64,000 nucleotides of DNA from Trametes villosa (taxonomy: Eukaryota > Basidiomycota > Agaricomycetes > Polyporales > Polyporaceae), in assembly GCA_002964805.2 (NCBI GenBank), contig PUDQ02000004.1, forward strand, positions 234,399-298,398. The letters run 5' to 3'. How positions within the stretch are numbered: the stretch's first letter is position 1; each line of letters begins with the position of its first letter. A program made the position numbers and the translations under genes. Shown one piece after another: positions 24,592 to 36,856 of the stretch. The notes beneath the pieces are model-generated. The model searched no databases. It was not told the origin of the DNA and saw only the letters and a list, made by a program, of their open reading frames with translations.

Positions 24592-27211
24592 ATGGCTATA
24601 CATGCGCTTCTCGTGCTTTCGGGACAGCCGATATCTGCGAAACAGGTAAAGGTTTTTGTGTTGGTACGTCCCCCTCCATTCTGGGCAGAAACGCTTCGCG
24701 GCGCGAGTACTAACGAATCCTTTCACAGGCGGCAGCGCATCTGGACCCCCTAGATATGCTTCATATGTCGCGGCTCTGCAAGCGGATGCGGATAGCACTG
24801 GTATCGACAGGCAGTCGCGCTCTCTGGAGATCTGCGCTCGCGAAGCACCCGAGCTTTCCGCCGTGTCCCAGACACATCACTCACCCGCACTACGTCTCTC
24901 TCATATACGGCCGGGAATGTAACGTCAGTCTGCTTTCACATGGTTCATGCACTCCAGGACGAGCACTGATCGATGGTCGGCAGGCTTGCGGGACCCTCTG
25001 TGACGAGATTCAAGCGCATACATGGGCCAAGATTGGGTGGCGCTTATGCGCTGTTTGTCTAGAACACAAGTGAGTGTCCCGCCGTGTTCGGAGATATTAG
25101 ATGCCTTCGCTTACGAAGAGTGTCACAGCCTCATGGGCGAAGACGAATTGCTGGCTCTGTATAGCGCTGCTACCCAAAGCGGGCACGAGGGACTCGGAGT
25201 CGGCTTTCCTCAGCGAGGTACCCTTCGCGACGACCTACAATCCTTCCTACCGCTTCATGCCCGATGTAGGTTATGCCTGTGGTCTTCCCAGCCACATCCC
25301 GCTAATCGTTCCCAACAGGGTGCTTCAATCCCGAGGGCGACGTGGTCTTGAAGAACTACTACTATAGGCCTGAGGCAGAGGTAGTCGTGAAGAACTACTT
25401 GCGTCTTATCCAGGTACTGCGCCGCACAGGGGCGGAGACGGCGTGGAAACTGATGGTGGGACTGCGTCTCCGTCACATTGAAAGCGTTAAAGAGGTGAGC
25501 GACAAGATCGACGAGGGCGCTTCAAGTATGACTGATCTGCGGGCATGCATTCAGTTTTCCGACGTGATCGCAGAGTGCATCAAAGCAGATACTGCGTCGT
25601 CGGAACTCACCGTCCCGACCGTGAGGGAAGAGTGAGTGGATCCGGTAACTGCGGAGGATCGTGTGCTCACCGGAAACTCCCGCATCTGCGCAGGATCATG
25701 GACAGGATGGACCTCAAAGCGCACGGCTTTCAACTAGAAGACCTTCAGCGGCGCTCGACACGGTCCGCGTACGAGAACTTCCTCGACCAGTTGGTCACGG
25801 ACGAAGGTGAGCCTCGCTTAGACACCGTATCAGCGGCACACGCGCGAGATTGAGCAATATCTTAGAGGTGTGGACGGCCGCACGGCGAGATGTACCGCGT
25901 ATCCTTTCCTGGAAGCGAGCCGGGCGACTCCGCCGGAAGCTGCACGACAGCGTGGAGGACGTCATTCTCTGCTATGAAGAAGCGGCCGAGAAGATGCTGT
26001 CGACCCTCGAGACGTGGTACATGCAGCTCCCTAATCATACCCAGGTGGTGCTTCTCCCGTCTGTGGTTCAGTTCGTGCTCGGATGCGACGAACCGCCGAC
26101 TCGAGAGCAGCTTCTGGCCATGATGACCACCGCACCCCCCTTCATGAATGAGGTCAACCAGTACTGCAACACGCTATCTGGACAGTTCGCCGAGATGATC
26201 AACAAACTCTTCACGCAACATCCACTCGCGGTACACAGGCCGGCGTCGAGAACGACCGGAGGGCTGCTGGACATGGCGGCAGCGCTGTTTACGTACGGGA
26301 ACCGGACGAGGGACCAAGACATCGTCGTGCTGCCGTTTCCCCAGATACATGGGCACTGGCGCACCTACTTTGCTCGATTTGGCTGGGACGTTGTCCTGTC
26401 CATAGAAGCAGTGAGTCGCCACGTATCGGTGCCTGGCGTGTCGGACGCAGTTGTGCCGTACGCACCCAGCCTGCTCCATATCAGGGCCCTGGGGTTCCTA
26501 GACGACATCTCTCTGGAGTGTATGGATCGGCTTGTGCGCCAGGGCAAGGTGCAGTGTCCGTGCAGGATCACGAGACTCGAGCACAATCGTGATACATGGG
26601 GGTGGATTGATTTGGTGCGTCCCACCCTTCGACAAGTCATCTAACCGTACTGAGCTAACTCAAAACTCTCAGCTCGTTCATTGCGCGTACGAGCAATCGC
26701 AGTGGGAGAAGCTCTGGAGGCCAACGGTGTAGTGCGTACCATCATCACGTCCCCCGCGCCGCACGTGCTGCCCACTCACCTCCACTGTCCTGGTGCCAGC
26801 GCGGCGGCGGCACATCGCCACCGCCCGTGGAGAAACAACCACACCGTCGGGCATCTGAAGTACTACCAACGCGTGCCCCAGTATTCCCCGCCCTCGGAGC
26901 AAACACTGGCGGACGTGGAGAATGCGCTTCGTGCCCATAAGGGCCGAAGGCTCTTGGGTTGCGGCATCTGCTTCGATGTGGCTAGTGGCTCTGGGCAGGA
27001 CGACGCGCAGCTTGGAGCCTTTGGTGGTCTTCCAGGGCCCAACGCTGCGTCCCGAAACCCGGTAGACATCGCGCACCACTTCCGCTCAAGGTCCGTACGC
27101 CCAGTCTTTCGACAAAATAGTTGAACTGACAGACAGCTGTTAACGTTGTTCACGCGGCCATACAGGCACAAGCTCATAAGGATTCGCAGTACAGATCTCC
27201 TTTTCGAATGA
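24592..27211 (+). CDS. F-box-like protein, polypore family
   Basis: The N-terminal exon (QPISAKQVKVFVL) splices at 24664 to HLDPLDMLHMSRLCKRMRI, the shape of an F-box (LxPxDLLxLSRxxK), followed by ALWRSALAKHPSFPPCP. A Cys pair region follows (CNLCGT-like, RLCAVCLEHK) that could bind metal. Downstream exons include CFNPEGDVVLKNYYY, EDVILCYEEAAEKML and WGWIDL, then the C-terminal module HTVGHLK...LLGCGIC...SRNPVDIAHHFR. A last exon (27166-27211) gives the stop at 27209-27211. The start is uncertain; 24592 is the first in-frame ATG of the exon with the F-box lead-in. If a true F-box, it would recruit substrates to SCF ubiquitin ligases (family knowledge). Paralogous ends lie at 1-385 and near 37.2 kb. 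Confidence 0.7.
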
Positions 27212-29418
27212 CCGCTTTATTCCGAGGGACGTTCTGCAAATTATGTTTATGACCGTGACAGGCATTGACTGTTATTGCTGCAATCGAGCGAAATAGTGGG
27301 TGGGAGCTTTATGTATGATCGCGCTGGCGCATTGTCATAAATCTCTGACGTCGAGTTTCTATCTGTCCTGATTCTTGGGTGCGTTGACAGTAGGGGCTAT
27401 AGGTTAGCGCCACCGCGTACCTTGCACGTCTTTCAGCGCTGCAATGTGCCACCATACTAACGTTACAGCGGAATTCATATCGATAGACCGTTCGAATTTT
27501 ACGCTGCTCATGGAGCTTGGAGCACCCGAGCGCCCTACCCCCACGTGCCACGCCGTACCGCGAATACTGGCCAGATAGTGCTCGCTGCTTGTGCGGAAGC
27601 AAGGGCAAGTCAGGTAAATGAGCGTGCAGGTATCTCGTAGCACTTCCTCACGCCGTCCTCAGCAGGTAGTAGTAGCCTTATGGCAGTTTACGAGGGGCGC
27701 GAGCAGCGAACTCACCCGATCGAGGGCGCCAACCCCGCCCGACTGCCACAGCAAACGCCGGCGAGACTCTGCGAGTTCGTGGTGCACCGTGGTGCGAGGT
27801 GGCTCAACCTACCAAATGGGGTTGGTTGGCTCCAAGGATCCCTGAGCAGCAAGAAATCATAACGGTCTATCGATATGAATTTCGTTGTAACGGCACCAAT
27901 ACGTAGGCCTAGCACCGCCATCCCGCTCCAAGTTAACGACACAGATATGCAAGCTTAGCGAGACAGCGCTGGTGACACTGCAGGTGGTTGCAGCGGCGGA
28001 ACGTGAACATGATAAGGCGCCTTCGGTTTGCCGCGGACTCGGATGTCACTGGCACGGCGACGAATTGCTCCCGAGCAGGGACTCGGTTCCACTCCGAGCT
28101 CAGCGCGGACTTCACAGAGCAGGCCCAGCATGACACCCACTCTGCTCGGAATTCTAGTAGCAGCGGTAGAGTTGCCCCCTTGACCATTTGGATGTACGTC
28201 CACAAACGTTTGTCATCATCATCCTTAAACCAACTGACTTCATGTTGTCCGCAGTTACCTGCGCAGACCACGATAGGGCCGATTATGTTTGACCTACGCT
28301 GACACGGACGTACAACTGGCTATCCGGGTGCTATATCTGTTGTAATGCCGGGTGTGCAAATTCAGACCGGCTCCTCGGCACTCTGGATCCGCTGCCTTTG
28401 CATCTCATCGCGTCGTCCAGCACCATGTGGCATACGAACTCTGGAAACACCGATCTAGTACCCTAGGCCTAACGCTGCCCCGCGCCGCTCTGGAGCCTGC
28501 ACCCGTGTGGCCTGCGAGTCTTCTCATACCGGCCCTTCTATGCCCTAGCCGCAATACGTAAGACTGCATACCAACGTTGACGGTACCCTCGTTGACGGTG
28601 TCGACCACACAGACAGCACAGCTGTAACTCTAACGTACAAGCGCTGACGACACCGACACTCGCTAGCAGGCCTTGGCATAGGGCCCGAACTCTACCGACT
28701 GACGGGCCAAATCCAACTAGGTCGTACCCGGTGGGTGTGTGCCAGCCAGAGGGTCGCCGTGGTACAACCGGTCAGCTACCGATCCACCGTCAGTCCTCAA
28801 CCCTGACTTCTCCCTCGATGTCGGCAGAGTAATACCCTCACTAGTTGAAGCGGCACCGCGGTAAGTTTACGAAGCAGCCGACTGGGCGGCTCGAGACAGC
28901 GCTGACCACATTGAAGGCTGTCGAAGATGATGTTGTTAGAAGCACCTGAAGACCACATAGGAGGCCCGGGTGGTCGAGCCACCACTGAAATGTCACCGGC
29001 GGCGTCGAGTGTACGTTTGGAGGTGTGTCTCGTGGTCCTCCAACCCGTTGACTTGGACGCACTGGCCAGCAGAACGCAGGGTGACTGGCCTGCCCGCTGC
29101 CCATAAGCTCGAGTCCAGCTAATTCGAGCTCTGGGCGGGCGGTTTGTGTCTAGGTACCATGGTCAGGGGACCGAGAGCATTGGCAGTCCGTGGCGCACCA
29201 TTTGCCGGCCTTGGAATGTCCGGGTCCACAGGCAAGATAGGCCCGCAAGGATCCCTGCGAATTACGTCTGGGAGATGTTCACGCCAGCCATTTCCTCGTC
29301 GCTCCCCCCTCCGATGATACGACATATAAAGGGCATGCCCCACGGCTGGTTCGTCAGTCCTCCCACCGCTTGAAAGTCCGCTTTTTTGAACTACAGTACC
29401 ACAGCATCTCACCGCAAC
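27212..29418. other. Intergenic 2.2 kb containing an inverted-repeat element
   Basis: Apart from the element at 27461-27891 I see no gene. A minus-strand frame at 27933-28271 has protein-like cysteines but no start, splice or homology I can name. The last 100 bp before 29419 include CATATAAAGG at 29319-29328, a candidate TATA box for the P450. Confidence 0.5.
27461..27891. mobile_element. Non-autonomous inverted-repeat DNA element (MITE-like), copy 2
   Basis: The left end GTTACAGCGG then CATATCGATAGACCGTT (about 27463-27500) is mirrored at the right end near 27860-27890. Subterminal sequence of the right end matches the left subterminal block of copy 1 (GCTGCTCAGGGATCCTTGG type), so the two copies are inserted in opposite orientation. 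The element is 431 bp against 533 bp for copy 1, with different interiors. No coding capacity is seen. Confidence 0.72.
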
Positions 29419-31565
29419 ATGTCAAGCCCGCGAGTCGCCTTACTACCCATTACACCTTTGGTCATCCTCGAAAGTGGTCGTCTGAACCTTACATCCGGAG
29501 CCGTCGCTCTGCTGTTCGGCGTCGTGACGATCCTTCTGCTCATCGCTGCTGGGCTCTGGAAGAAGACGGGAAATATTCCAGCGGGCCCCAGGGGCCTCCC
29601 CCTCCTAGGCAAGTCGAGCACGCACTTCCCCTCCAAACACAACACACTGAGCCGCTCCGGTCTCGCAGGGTGTTTCATGTCGCTCGCGAAATACCCAGAG
29701 CTTAGTCTCGACCGGTGGACGAAGACATTCGGCCCGATCTTCACGTTCACGATCGGGAGGCAGCTCTTCCTCGTGCTCTCCGACCCGCACATGGTGAAGG
29801 ACATCCTCGTCACGAACGGCGCGATCTTCTCGTCCAGGAAGGACACGTTCATCAAGGCGCAGACCATCCTTATGCACCGCGGGATTACCAGTACCCCGTA
29901 CAACGCGACTTGGTGAGCTCCTCACGTCTTGTGCAAGTTCACGCCTGTGCCCGGGTTGCTGATTGGTATTTGGAGGCGGAAGCACCGTAGGATCCTCAAC
30001 AAGCTCGTCGTGCCCCAGGCCGTCGCGACGTACAGCGGGTGGCTGGAAGCGGAAACCCAGGAGATGCTCCGCGACATGATGCGCGACGGCGAGGCCGGAC
30101 GAAACGGGATCGCCCCCTCACGGTATGCGAGCCGCGTCTCGCTGAACACGATGTTCAGGCTCGTGTACGGAACGCGTACCGCGTCGCTCGACGATCCCGC
30201 GGTCACGGAGGTGCTCCGCATGTCCCGCGAATTCATGTAAGCCGCATTTTCCTTTCTTCAGCGAGACCGAAGGCTTTAAGCGTTTGTTGACTGGAAACCT
30301 TTTGCGCACGTCGCGACAGGAACGTGACCGGCGCCGTGTCGAACCTCGTCGACTTCTTCCCCGTGCTGCAGAAGTTCCCGAACGCGATGACCACCCGCGC
30401 ACGCAACCTGCACCGTGACCTCCTCGCGTTCAACCGGCCGTACATCGCCGATGTCCAGGCCCGTCTGGCACGCGGGGAGGACGTGCCGGATTGCCTCGCG
30501 AGGACGGTGCTGTTCACGCGCGAGGAGGAGGAGCTGGACGACCTGGACATCGAGCTTCTTTGCGGGACGATGCTCATCGGCGGCGTCGAGACGGTATGTC
30601 GCCCAACTGTATCCTGGACTCGGAGTGGCGAATCTGAATTTTGGCCGCGGAAGACCGCGTCTGTGCAGCATTGGTTCATGGCTCAAATCGCCGGACGCCC
30701 GGACATTCAGGCGAAGGCGCAGGCCGAGCTCGACCGGGTGTGTGGGCACGACCGTCTCCCCCGTGTGGACGACGAGCAACAGTTGCAATACATCCGAGCC
30801 ATCGCGAAGGTCAGCACGCTCCTCATCTCACCGTGACTTTGGCTGCCTCCGAGTTTGGAAGCTTACCTGCCAGTCTGCTGCGCAGGAGGTCGCGCGCGTG
30901 CACAACCCGTTCTGGATCGGGACCCCGCACTGCAGCACGGAGGACTTTGCGTACCGCGGCTACGACATCCCGAAGGGCACGGTGGTCATCATGAACAGCG
31001 TGCGTGCGCGCCGCGGTCTGTCCTGGGTCATCGCGGCGTCGTGCTGACCCGGAGGATGTTCTAGTGGACGATGCACCATGATCCTGTGCGCTACCCGGAC
31101 CCAGACACGTTCAAGGTACGTTATACCGGTCCTCTACAGCAGTCGAACGGGACCTACTGCCTGAACCCTGCAGCCGGAGCGATACCTCGGCGACGGCCTC
31201 TCCTTCGCGGACTCAGCGCGTCTCGCAGACCCGACGCAGCGCGACCAGTGGGCGTTCGGCGCAGGGTAAGCCCCCTCCTCCCCTCCCGTTGCGCTCCAAG
31301 TGCCAGCCGCAACTTCCCTCACTGACCTTCGCGCTCATCTTTCCTCACCGTCTGCAGCCGTCGCATGTGCCCGGGAATGCTCCTCGCGGAACGCCAGATC
31401 CTGCTGGGAATGGCGCAGATGCTGTGGGCGTTCCGCATCGAGCCCGTCGCGGGCGACCCGATCGACCTGCGCGCGTACGACGGTGCGGCGGGGCGCTCTC
31501 CTGGGCCGTTCCGCGTTCGCATGGTTCCGCGGGACGTGCACGTCGCGCGCGTCCTCGGCATCTAG
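29419..31565 (+). CDS. Cytochrome P450 monooxygenase (microsomal)
   Basis: An N-terminal anchor (ALLFGVVTILLLIAAGLW) is followed by the proline-rich hinge IPAGPRGLPLLG. The C-helix WRKHRRILNK is made by splicing TG|G at 29913. The I-helix GTMLIGGVETTAS carries the oxygen-activation G-G-x-x-T pattern. The K-helix ExxR is EVAR at the start of an exon. PERYLGDG and the haem loop FGAG|RRMCPGMLLAER, whose cysteine is the thiolate ligand, are both present. All seven or so introns are in phase and the C-terminus is HVARVLGI. Length is about 520 residues, so the gene looks intact. The family and substrate cannot be assigned; the I-helix reading VQHWF is typical of basidiomycete CYPs with orphan function. 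It needs a CPR reductase encoded elsewhere. Confidence 0.92.
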
Positions 31566-32229
31566 CCGTGGTTGGTCCCGCCGTGCAGCTTGAAGTACCT
31601 CACCCGTCAGACCGAGTCGCTGTCAGTGGGATGTTTACCTGTTACGCGAGGCGGACAGATTTTGTGAGTTTGCACCTACTGCTTGTATTGGTTGCTGTAC
31701 TTGTAAACGAAAGGTGTAAGCGGCTCGAACGAATTTCTTGTAGGGTTGGTACCCACTGGTTCCTGCGGTGCTACGCGAACGCGTGTCTTGAGTTCTCTCT
31801 ATGTACTTACACGTCTTTTCTCATGACCTGTAAATTGTTAAAGATACTTGATACCCCTTTCACGAAGGCCTCTGAGACTCTACTCAATATATGGCCAGCG
31901 GCGTAGTCTGTGTAGTTCGTCGCAGACCGAGATTCACGGGGATTGGATCCGTCGAGGAAGCGCTTGCAGGGGTCCTCGGCGCTCCGTCGCGTAAGAGGCA
32001 GTGATCCGGGGCTTGCGATTGGATAGGAAGGCGGGGACCTCGAGCACTCCTCGGCGACCGGTGCGGTCCCCACAGTGATGTAAGTCCCTCGCAGTCAAGC
32101 GACGGCTCCTCCACACCTCTCTGCTACTCCCCGCAAGTTATCCCTTCTTGGTCTCAGTTCTGTCTAAACCTCAAATACCGTCACAACCAAACCGTCTGCT
32201 GTTTCCCACCTTCTCCATCTACGACGATC
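31566..32229. other. Intergenic, P450 3' end and ZIP promoter
   Basis: About 660 bp between two plus-strand genes. The first half is AT-richer 3' sequence; the last 100 bp are pyrimidine-rich as in 5' UTRs here. No gene is supported. Confidence 0.5.
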
Positions 32230-34256
32230 ATGGGGGTCGGCGAGCACTCTCTCCGAAAACTTCTGGGCAAGCAGCCCGGGGCGGTCGCGGTAGAAGATGA
32301 GGACCTTGCGACACGCGTCCTTATCATGCTCGTCATCTTCGCCGTGTCTCTCGTCGGTGCGTCTTTCTCCGTCAAAATGCTTCTAGATGAACTCTGATAC
32401 AGCTCCACCAAAGCGGTCTCTTTCCCAACGATAACAGAGACATATCGCTCGATACGCGTGCCGAGCATATTCTTCTTCGTGGGGAAACACTTCGGGACGG
32501 GAGTGATCCTGTCCACCGCGTTCGTACACCTGCTGCAAGATGCGTTCAAGGCGCTACAGAATCCGGAGGTGAACGCGAGATGGAAGGTCGAGGATTGGGC
32601 AGGGCTGATTGTGTGAGTCTTTATGTCCTCTGCGCCAGGTTGCTGATGCTGAACGTCATCCGTGCAGGCTCGGGTCATTACTATCAATATTCCTAGTAGA
32701 ATGTAAGTGCTCTCCGTCGCAAAAAACGAACCGTCTAAAACTCTCGCAGACATCTCCACCGCATTCGTCGACCGTCTGCAATCATATCCCTCCGCGCCAT
32801 CCAGCCCTACCATCTCACCCCATGCTTCGTCTGCGCCGTCTATTCAATTAGACTGCGATGCTACCGCAGAGCCTCCCTCGCCTGCGCAACCATCCATCCT
32901 GGTCCAGAGCCCGAAGGGTACTGAGTCCTGGGTCAGCGGACAGGCCAGAAATCACCACCTTGCAGATGAAACCACCCCTCTCAATGCGTCGGTACTGCCC
33001 CCACCCCTCGTCGATGGATCGTATGGGGGCACCACACGCTCCGCGGGCCATCACCCTGTGCGCCCAAGCCTACCAAACGCGCATATATCCGCACCGCCCG
33101 CCGAAACCTTCTTCTCCGGCGGCCACCACAGACACGAGACGCGCGACTCGCATCACAAGCACCACGTCCCCGTCTCGCGCTGGTCGTGGTTCCGCTTCCC
33201 CTGGGCGAGTGGGGCAGACGCGACCCCGCTGGACGCGTCCGTCATCTCGCGCCTCCCTTCCATGCATAGCATCAATTCTGGGCGCCACGGGACGATGAGG
33301 AGCCAGGGTGGGCGCTCGTACCGGGGGCAGCACAGCCATACACACAGCGATGGGCACGAGCATGCCGGACGGGCGCACGCGCACGCACATGCGGACATGG
33401 AGCGCTGGATGGACGGCATGGACGAGCGCCTGAACGGAGCGGTCCACGAAAGCCCTGTGGACGAGGAGTGCGGAAGCGATCTGGACGATGAAGAGCTGAA
33501 GATTGGGCGGCGACGACAGGTGATCGGTATCCTGGTGAGTATATGCGTCTCTGGCTACCCGGAAGGCGCTGATGTGTGGTGTTGCAGGTGCTGCAAATGG
33601 GGATCATGATCCATTCGCTGGTGATTGGGCTCACGCTGTCTATTGCCAGCGGGCCCGAGTTCAGTGAGTTCCCCGTGTGTATCTGCGCTTTGCGAGGCAT
33701 TGCTAATTCGACACCGTAGCGTCGCTTGTCATCGCGATTGTGTTCCACCAATTGTTCGAGGGCCTCTCCCTTGGTATCCGCATAGCGGGCCTCCCATCTA
33801 AGCACTCAGAAGGTGCGCCGTCTTCCCCGTCGTCCTCAGTTCGGCCGCTCACGCAGTTGCCTCGCAGACGGCTTCAAGCACCTCTCCGGTCGGTCCCTCA
33901 AACCGCTGCTCGCGGTGACCTTCGCGATCACAACTCCCCTCGGGATCGGCATTGGCCTTGCGGCGCTCGGCGGCGCAGCATCCACCGGACGTACGTCCCC
34001 TCCTCCTCCCCCGTCCCGTTCAGTGTTCATTAATGTACTGACCACTGGGAATACTGCGACAGCGCGGTTGATGCTGGTGCAGGGCGTGATGTCCGGGATC
34101 TCCGCGGGGATGCTCATCTACGCGGCCTGCGTGGAGATGCTCGCGGGCGACTTCGTGATGGACGCGCACCTCTGGCGGAGCAGCGTGCGGAGGCAGCTGC
34201 TCGCGCTCGCTAGTCTGCTAGCGGGCGTCGCGGCCATGGCGGCCATCGGATTGTGA
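32230..34256 (+). CDS. ZIP-family zinc/iron transporter with long His-rich loop
   Basis: This SLC39/ZIP metal importer starts MGVGEHSLRKLLG. The first helices include LVIMLVIFAVSLVG-type sequence and VGKHFGTGVILSTAFVHLL (helix 2, metal-site His). After helix 3 (LGSLLSIFLVEY) comes an unusually long hydrophilic loop of about 260 residues containing HHRHETRDSHHKHH and HSHTHSDGHEHAGRAHAH. Helix 4 carries the signature GIMIHSLVIGLTL and helix 5 HQLFEGLSLGIR, the two metal-binding motifs of the family. The remaining helices are LAVTFAITTPLGIGIGLA, LVQGVMSGISAGMLIY and LASLLAGVAAMAAIGL. The stop at 34254-34256 is a readthrough of a good donor (GTGAGT); splicing to an acceptor at 34318-34319 would add GF-L-D instead. 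The location is plasma or vacuolar membrane. Confidence 0.9.
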
Positions 34257-35761
34257 GTGGTTCGGCTTTGCGTACTGTGAGGGTCCGTGATGGGCTGACT
34301 GTCGTGGTGCGGGGCGTAGTTTGGATTAGGATTGGATTGGAGATGACTGGATGAGCGGACGACCGGATTTCGCGACGACACTGGCTGCTTTCTTGGACGG
34401 CACACATAGCCCTGGACGACGACTCGGCTCTCGGATGCGTACACGACTTGGATTGGCCGACCACATCAGATTTGGCTTGCGACATGGTAATGTACAGGAA
34501 TGTGTAATTGTATAGACCACCGCTAGATGAATACCGCGTCTCGACACGAGACCTCTCAGTGTACTGCGCGTTCGTCTGACATCCCGCAGCCTCCTGGGTG
34601 AAGGCGCAAGTAACCACAAGTCGAGGTGACGGTGGTGCCAATTCCCTACGGTTTTGCTGACTCTTCTCTTGAACGAAGCCACCCGGTGTAGCGACGCCAT
34701 ACAATCTCCGCATGGCTCAAACACCCTGGAGGCTCATAGCACGACGACAGGGGGACCTCTCGCTGCTCCAACCTCAATGCTTTACCGACGCCGGCATCGT
34801 CAGCTTCAAAATGGGTCTCGAGCTCGGAGCACCACCATCGGCAGACGCAAGCTCTAGACCATCGTGCGCAAGCGCTTATGGCATACTCGTCGCCCATTGG
34901 CCGGAAAACGTCGGCCAATAGGAGACAAGACGAGATCGACCTCTGGAACACAGCTCGATCTAGCTCGATCGATCACAGCCGCCGGGGTAAGGAACAGCAA
35001 ACTCGAGAGGCACTTTTGCGAATTACAGAGTCGTCGCAAAAAAGAGGTGAGGATTTTCTGCGCACCGCGACCGCCTTCGACATACCAGAAGCCGGGCGAT
35101 CGTACAAACGAGGCCGCCGGAAAACCGACGATGAGTCGATGACCGTGAGGGGGTTCGCTGGGCGGGAAGCGCCGGTGGTGCGCTCCGCACCGTCCATGCG
35201 CCGGAGCGGGGCCTTTTTTGCAGACGGCGGCAGAAGGGTGCTTGCCGACGCATCGCCAAATCGAGGGCGTCGGGCGCAAATGAAGCGCGCCGGGGTGCCC
35301 GCGATATCGTGGTGAGCACTTTTCCCGGTGGGGCGGGAGCTTTTGCCGTGCTGACGCGCCCCGCTCGCAGATGGCGGGTCCGGGATTTGGGAGGCTGCGC
35401 GAGGCACCGTGGTGGCGGCGCGCAAACTCCCGGGGGTGCACCCCGCCTGCGCGCGGCGCCCTCGAAAAGTTGTGTCGCAAAACTTTGTGCGGTTTTGCGG
35501 CGCGCCACCACGCTGAGTCGGGGTGCAGGAGGTATAAGAGCTGGGGGCGCGGTCCGACAAACAGCAGCGTTGCTTGTCGTCGCTTTCCCCCACTCTCCCT
35601 CACCTCCCGCTCCCCTCGTTCGGCTTGTCAGCCTCCACCCTCGCTGCCTCTATTAGAGCCCCCTCCCGCCGTTCTCTCGCCCCTCATCTGCTGGCACAGT
35701 CCCCGACGCGCTCTTTCGTTGCATCACTTCACGCACCCCATCGCTATCGTCCGTCGCTAAT
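34257..35761. promoter_or_regulatory. Long upstream region of the first LPMO gene
   Basis: A 1.5 kb GC-rich spacer. Near the gene it has TATAAG at 35533-35538, a CTGGGG and a GTGGGGC motif (35331-35337) of the kind bound by CreA/Mig1-type carbon repressors (SYGGRG), and a CT-rich 5' leader at 35580-35640. A 249-codon minus-strand open frame (34854-35603) crosses it; I treat it as chance. Regulation by carbon source is an inference from motif type only. Confidence 0.4.
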
Positions 35762-36856
35762 ATGAAGGCCGCCACCACTTTCGTGCTTTCCCTCCTTGCT
35801 GTCGTCCCCCTCGTCTCGGCCCACGGCTATGTCAGCCAGGTCACCATCGACGGCAAGTCCTACAAGGGCAACACGCCCAACAGCAACAGCGGTGAGTACC
35901 TCCGTGACATTGTGCCCTCTCTTGCGTCCGTATACTCATTATGGACCCTCCTCTTTAGTGAAGTCGCCCATCCGCATGATTGACGACGTCAGCCCCGTCA
36001 AGGGCGCTAGCAACAAGTACCTCGCGTGTGGCCAGAACGCACAGAAGGCGGCGACCGTGGCCTCGGCTAATCCCGGGAGCAAGGTCAGCTTCCAGTGGGC
36101 GAACGGCAACGGCGGCTCGGTAAGTCATCCTCATGCGCACCGCACTGTGATCGGAGGCTGACCGCGCATTCTCTTTCACAGTGGCCGCACAACGTCGGCC
36201 CGCTCATGACGTACATGGCCTCCTGCGGCAGCGCCGGGTGCGCGAGCTTCGACGCGTCCAAGGCGCGCTGGTTCAAGATCGCGCAGGCGGGCCAGCAGAG
36301 CGACGGCACGTGGGCGCAGGCCGCGCTCATGCAGGGCAAGGCCGCGTCCGTGCAGCTCCCGTCGACGCTCGCCGCGGGCGAGTACCTCATCCGCCACGAG
36401 ATCATCGCGCTGCACACCGCGATGTCGTCTGGGGGCGCGGAGTTCTACCCGTCGTGCACGCAGCTCAAGGTTGGCGGCAGCGGGAAGGGCACGCCGAGCT
36501 CGACGGTGTCCTTCCCCGGCGCGTACAAGGACAGCGACGCGGGTATTCTCGTCGACGTGTACGACCTTGTTGGGAAGTACGTCTTCCCTGGCCCTGCGAT
36601 CTCGAACCTCGCCGGCAAGACCGCTATCGCTTCCAACGGCACGACCACCGCTACGACCGACGACTCCGAGACCAGCAGCGCGTCCGAGACCGCTACCTCG
36701 ACTTCGTCCGAGTCTGCGGCCGCTTCGTCCTCTGCGACGTCGACGTCCGCGACCGCCTCTCCCACGGCTACGACCGAGGACGAGTGCGAGGACGAGGAGG
36801 ATGAGGAGACGCAGCTCCCGCGCCGCTTCAGCCGCGTCATGCGCGCCATCGTCTAA
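35762..36856 (+). CDS. AA9 lytic polysaccharide monooxygenase (formerly GH61), tail-bearing
   Basis: This secreted copper enzyme oxidatively cleaves cellulose or hemicellulose. The signal peptide is 20 residues (MKAATTFVLSLLAVVPLVSA), leaving His-1 in HGYVSQVTIDG as the N-terminal histidine-brace ligand. The second copper His is in WPHNVGPLMTYM at an exon start, and the axial Tyr is in EFYPSCTQL. Three exons (35762-35891, 35959-36119, 36182-36856) give 321 residues. The catalytic module ends near GKYVFPGPAI. A Ser/Thr/Ala-rich tail of about 70 residues follows, then an acidic patch (EDECEDEEDEE) and a basic end LPRRFSRVMRAIV. There is no CBM1. Electron donors would be a cellobiose dehydrogenase or phenols (family knowledge). 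A related gene lies at 41.5-43.3 kb. Confidence 0.95.

Noticed and set aside
34854..35603. 249-codon minus-strand open frame upstream of the first LPMO
   Set aside because: Composition is Arg/Pro/His-rich as expected from a chance frame in GC-rich DNA; no domain, no start context, and it covers the LPMO promoter with its TATA-like element.
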